Shown here: piece by piece, positions 13,984-15,234 of the stretch
How the letters are laid out: the number at the start of each line of letters is the position of its first letter
Position numbering within the stretch: position 1 is the first letter of the stretch
Assembly: GCA_905221605.1 (NCBI GenBank)
Contig: CAJNDS010000251.1
Span: 126,001-141,234, forward strand
DNA length: 15,234 nucleotides
DNA from: Symbiodinium natans
Taxonomy: Eukaryota; Sar; Dinophyceae; Suessiales; Symbiodiniaceae
Direction of reading: 5' to 3'
Position numbers and translations under genes: made by a program
Notes under the pieces: model-generated
What the model saw: only the letters and a program-made list of their open reading frames with translations
Database searches by the model: none
What the model was told of the DNA's origin: nothing

Positions 13984-14190
13984 TGATAGTTAAATGTGCT
14001 AGATATGCGAGGACACCTTTACAATTCTGAGTTGTGACTTGAAATCAAATCAAATCTTTCCAGGCAATACATTCATATAAATTTATAAATAATGGAAAAA
14101 TAAAACCAAAAAAACATTTAAAAATTTTTAAATATGGACAAATTTAATTTTGTTGAAAATATTTTTAATTAATTGATAGTTCAATGTGTA
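13984..14190. repeat. AT-rich island between near-identical direct repeats
   Basis: About 150 bases (14030-14180) are strongly AT-rich, with short palindromic runs (AAATTTATAAAT, TTAAAAATTTTTAA, TTAATTAATT), in a balanced background. It is bordered by TGATAGTTAAATGTGCTAG (from 13984) and TGATAGTTCAATGTGTAG (from 14174), which differ by one substitution and one indel. This resembles an insertion with a target-site duplication, or a replication/attachment-type AT island. No coding content. Confidence 0.7.
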
Positions 14191-14289
14191 GTAAGTTGAA
14201 TGGAACTGGTAAAGTGACTGCAGTAAGGTGGGGGAGGGGTGGAACTGGCCTGCGACCTTCACATGCAGTTCCCCTAATTGCACCTGAAT

Positions 14290-14300
14290 CCCCCCCCCCC
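14290..14300 (+). repeat. Poly-C run (11 C)
   Basis: Eleven C between ordinary sequence, followed by GGAG. Another homopolymer of the same class as those at 2381, 2900, 6655 and 7848. Confidence 0.9.
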
Positions 14301-14401
14301 GGAGAGTCCCTGGACCAGCTTACAAGGAACTACTTGTATCCAAACACTGGCAAGCAGCAGAAGATGTCAGCCGCACCACGGATGATCGTATTAGAAATGA
14401 C

Positions 14402-14478
14402 CCTGCCATCATGAGGACATGGTCGCTGATCTTCTGTTCTGACACAGAGACATGCTCTGACCCTGACGGCTTCATGGC
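14402..14478 (-). CDS. Candidate internal exon, unknown protein
   Basis: After the acceptor CCCTACTGCAG|G the minus frame reads AMKPSGSEHVSVSEQKISDH, then VLMMA. It reaches a GT donor (GGCAGG|GTCATT) after two bases of a codon. The frame stays open to 14320 if the donor is unused. Composition is mixed and protein-like. Another minus frame of 125 codons (14330-14707) overlaps. No family is recognised. Confidence 0.22.
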
Positions 14479-14761
14479 CTGCAGTAGGGATAAGCCTCCA
14501 AGTACTTTTGGGAGCACACAAACAAGAAGATGGTGTTGGCCTCAGCAGACGCCACACATCGGCACTATGATTGACTGAAGCTCGGCTTGGCCCCACGCCG
14601 CACACACGAGAGCGAACGACCTGCACGGCTTGGACACGTTGACTGTGTCGTGCAGTGGCTACAAACTGTCTGGTGGAAAGGGGTACTGTGCACACCTCCA
14701 GATGCACTCACGCTGCACACCATCGACAAAAGCTTGCTTATTTCCGAAGTTGTCAGCAGCC

Positions 14762-14927
14762 TCATCTGGTCGCTAGCCGCAGAGAACTTAGCAATGACCT
14801 GCCATCAATGACAGCATCGGCACGTTCCAGTCTGGGACTGCTCCCCTTCATGTCCCTGTCCAAGCCTATTGTTCTACCGTCACAGAACTGTTCCTCTGCT
14901 AAGTTAGCCGCAGTTAGCCTTACAAAG
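14762..14927 (-). CDS. Candidate exon, unknown protein
   Basis: On the minus strand after the acceptor AGCTACTCCAG the frame reads FVRLTAANLAEEQFCDGRTI, then GLDRDMKGSSPRLERADAVI and DGRSLLSSLRLATR to a TGA at 14762. It has balanced charge and a regular hydrophobic pattern, one of the most protein-like frames present. A competing minus frame starting at an AG|G acceptor near 14795 reads VIAKFSAASDQMRLLTTSEI and ends at a strong donor (TGCAGC|GTGAGT). Both cannot be right unless the exons are alternative. No family is recognised. Confidence 0.3.
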
Positions 14928-15234
14928 CTGGAGTAGCTGCACGTTGTTTACAGCCGGACAAGCTGCTCCAAGTTCGAGACAAGAAACAGGTCAGGGAAAG
15001 ACTTCCCCGGCCGGCCGGCCATGCCCACACTCCACGAGGCACGAGAAGCATTGCACGTTCACAACGGTACCAGACATCCTGTCAACGCCCTAGGCAAAAC
15101 ACGGACGTCGCCATCTGCGCACGTTGACTCACTGACACCCCTTCGCCCAACGAGGCGGTTGGGCAGCCGCATCGCTGCATAGCCCCATCGAAACACACCT
15201 GAGCTAGCTTTTTGAAATGGCAAATCAAGGACCC
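14928..15234. other. Stretch without a supportable gene
   Basis: No frame of note. A CCGGCCGGCCGGCC palindromic run lies near 15007-15020. Otherwise nothing is recognised up to the window edge. Confidence 0.5.

Noticed and set aside
1-15234. CRISPR arrays, bacterial operons, insertion sequences, rRNA genes, viral genes
   Set aside because: No regularly spaced repeats with unique spacers, no ribosome-binding-site-preceded long frames, no transposase, integrase, reverse transcriptase, capsid or rRNA-like sequence was recognised on either strand.

Overview
This window looks like nuclear DNA from an intron-rich protist, most likely a dinoflagellate of the Symbiodinium type. Four things point that way: many TTTAGGG/CCCTAAA (plant/alveolate-type) telomere-like repeats lie inside the sequence; base composition is balanced; there are no long open frames, bacterial operons or ribosome-binding sites; and short minus-strand stretches can be joined through AG|G acceptors and mixed GT and GC donors. 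GC donors and short exons are known for dinoflagellates. A chromerid or another alga with the same telomere repeat is not excluded. No open frame was recognised as a named protein family, so every coding call is a candidate exon inferred from frame, composition and splice signals, with modest confidence.

Layout. 1-1200: mostly featureless, with one good acidic candidate exon (868-953, minus). 1200-3800: a repeat-dominated block with two opposed short telomeric arrays, a cluster of inverted and tandem motifs (1674-2093), an AT-rich microsatellite field (2508-2720), and a long eroded CCCTAAA field interrupted by poly-G runs (2831-3783). 4100-5800: several minus-strand candidate exons. 5800-6800: no gene seen, a GA microsatellite and a poly-G run. 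6814-7380: two minus-strand candidate exons. 7619-9641: the best multi-exon model, eight or nine small exons with compatible phases encoding a charged, helix-forming, probably coiled-coil protein with an acidic C-terminus. 10237-10337: an exon for a membrane helix. 10763-10970: a TCGTG-rich tract. 12003-12541: a compact three-exon 3' gene end. 12806-13836: a membrane-helix frame with a poly-Glu run, a 51-codon frame and a signal-peptide exon. 13984-14190: an AT-rich island between near-identical direct repeats. 14300-14930: two further candidate exons.

All the better coding candidates lie on the minus strand, which would fit the unidirectional gene blocks known in dinoflagellates. Antisense frames of Lys/Glu-rich exons can also look protein-like, however, so RNA evidence would be needed to fix the sense strand. 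The most unusual sequence-level pattern is a recurring tandem duplication of 9-11 bp units (about one DNA turn) at more than ten separate places.
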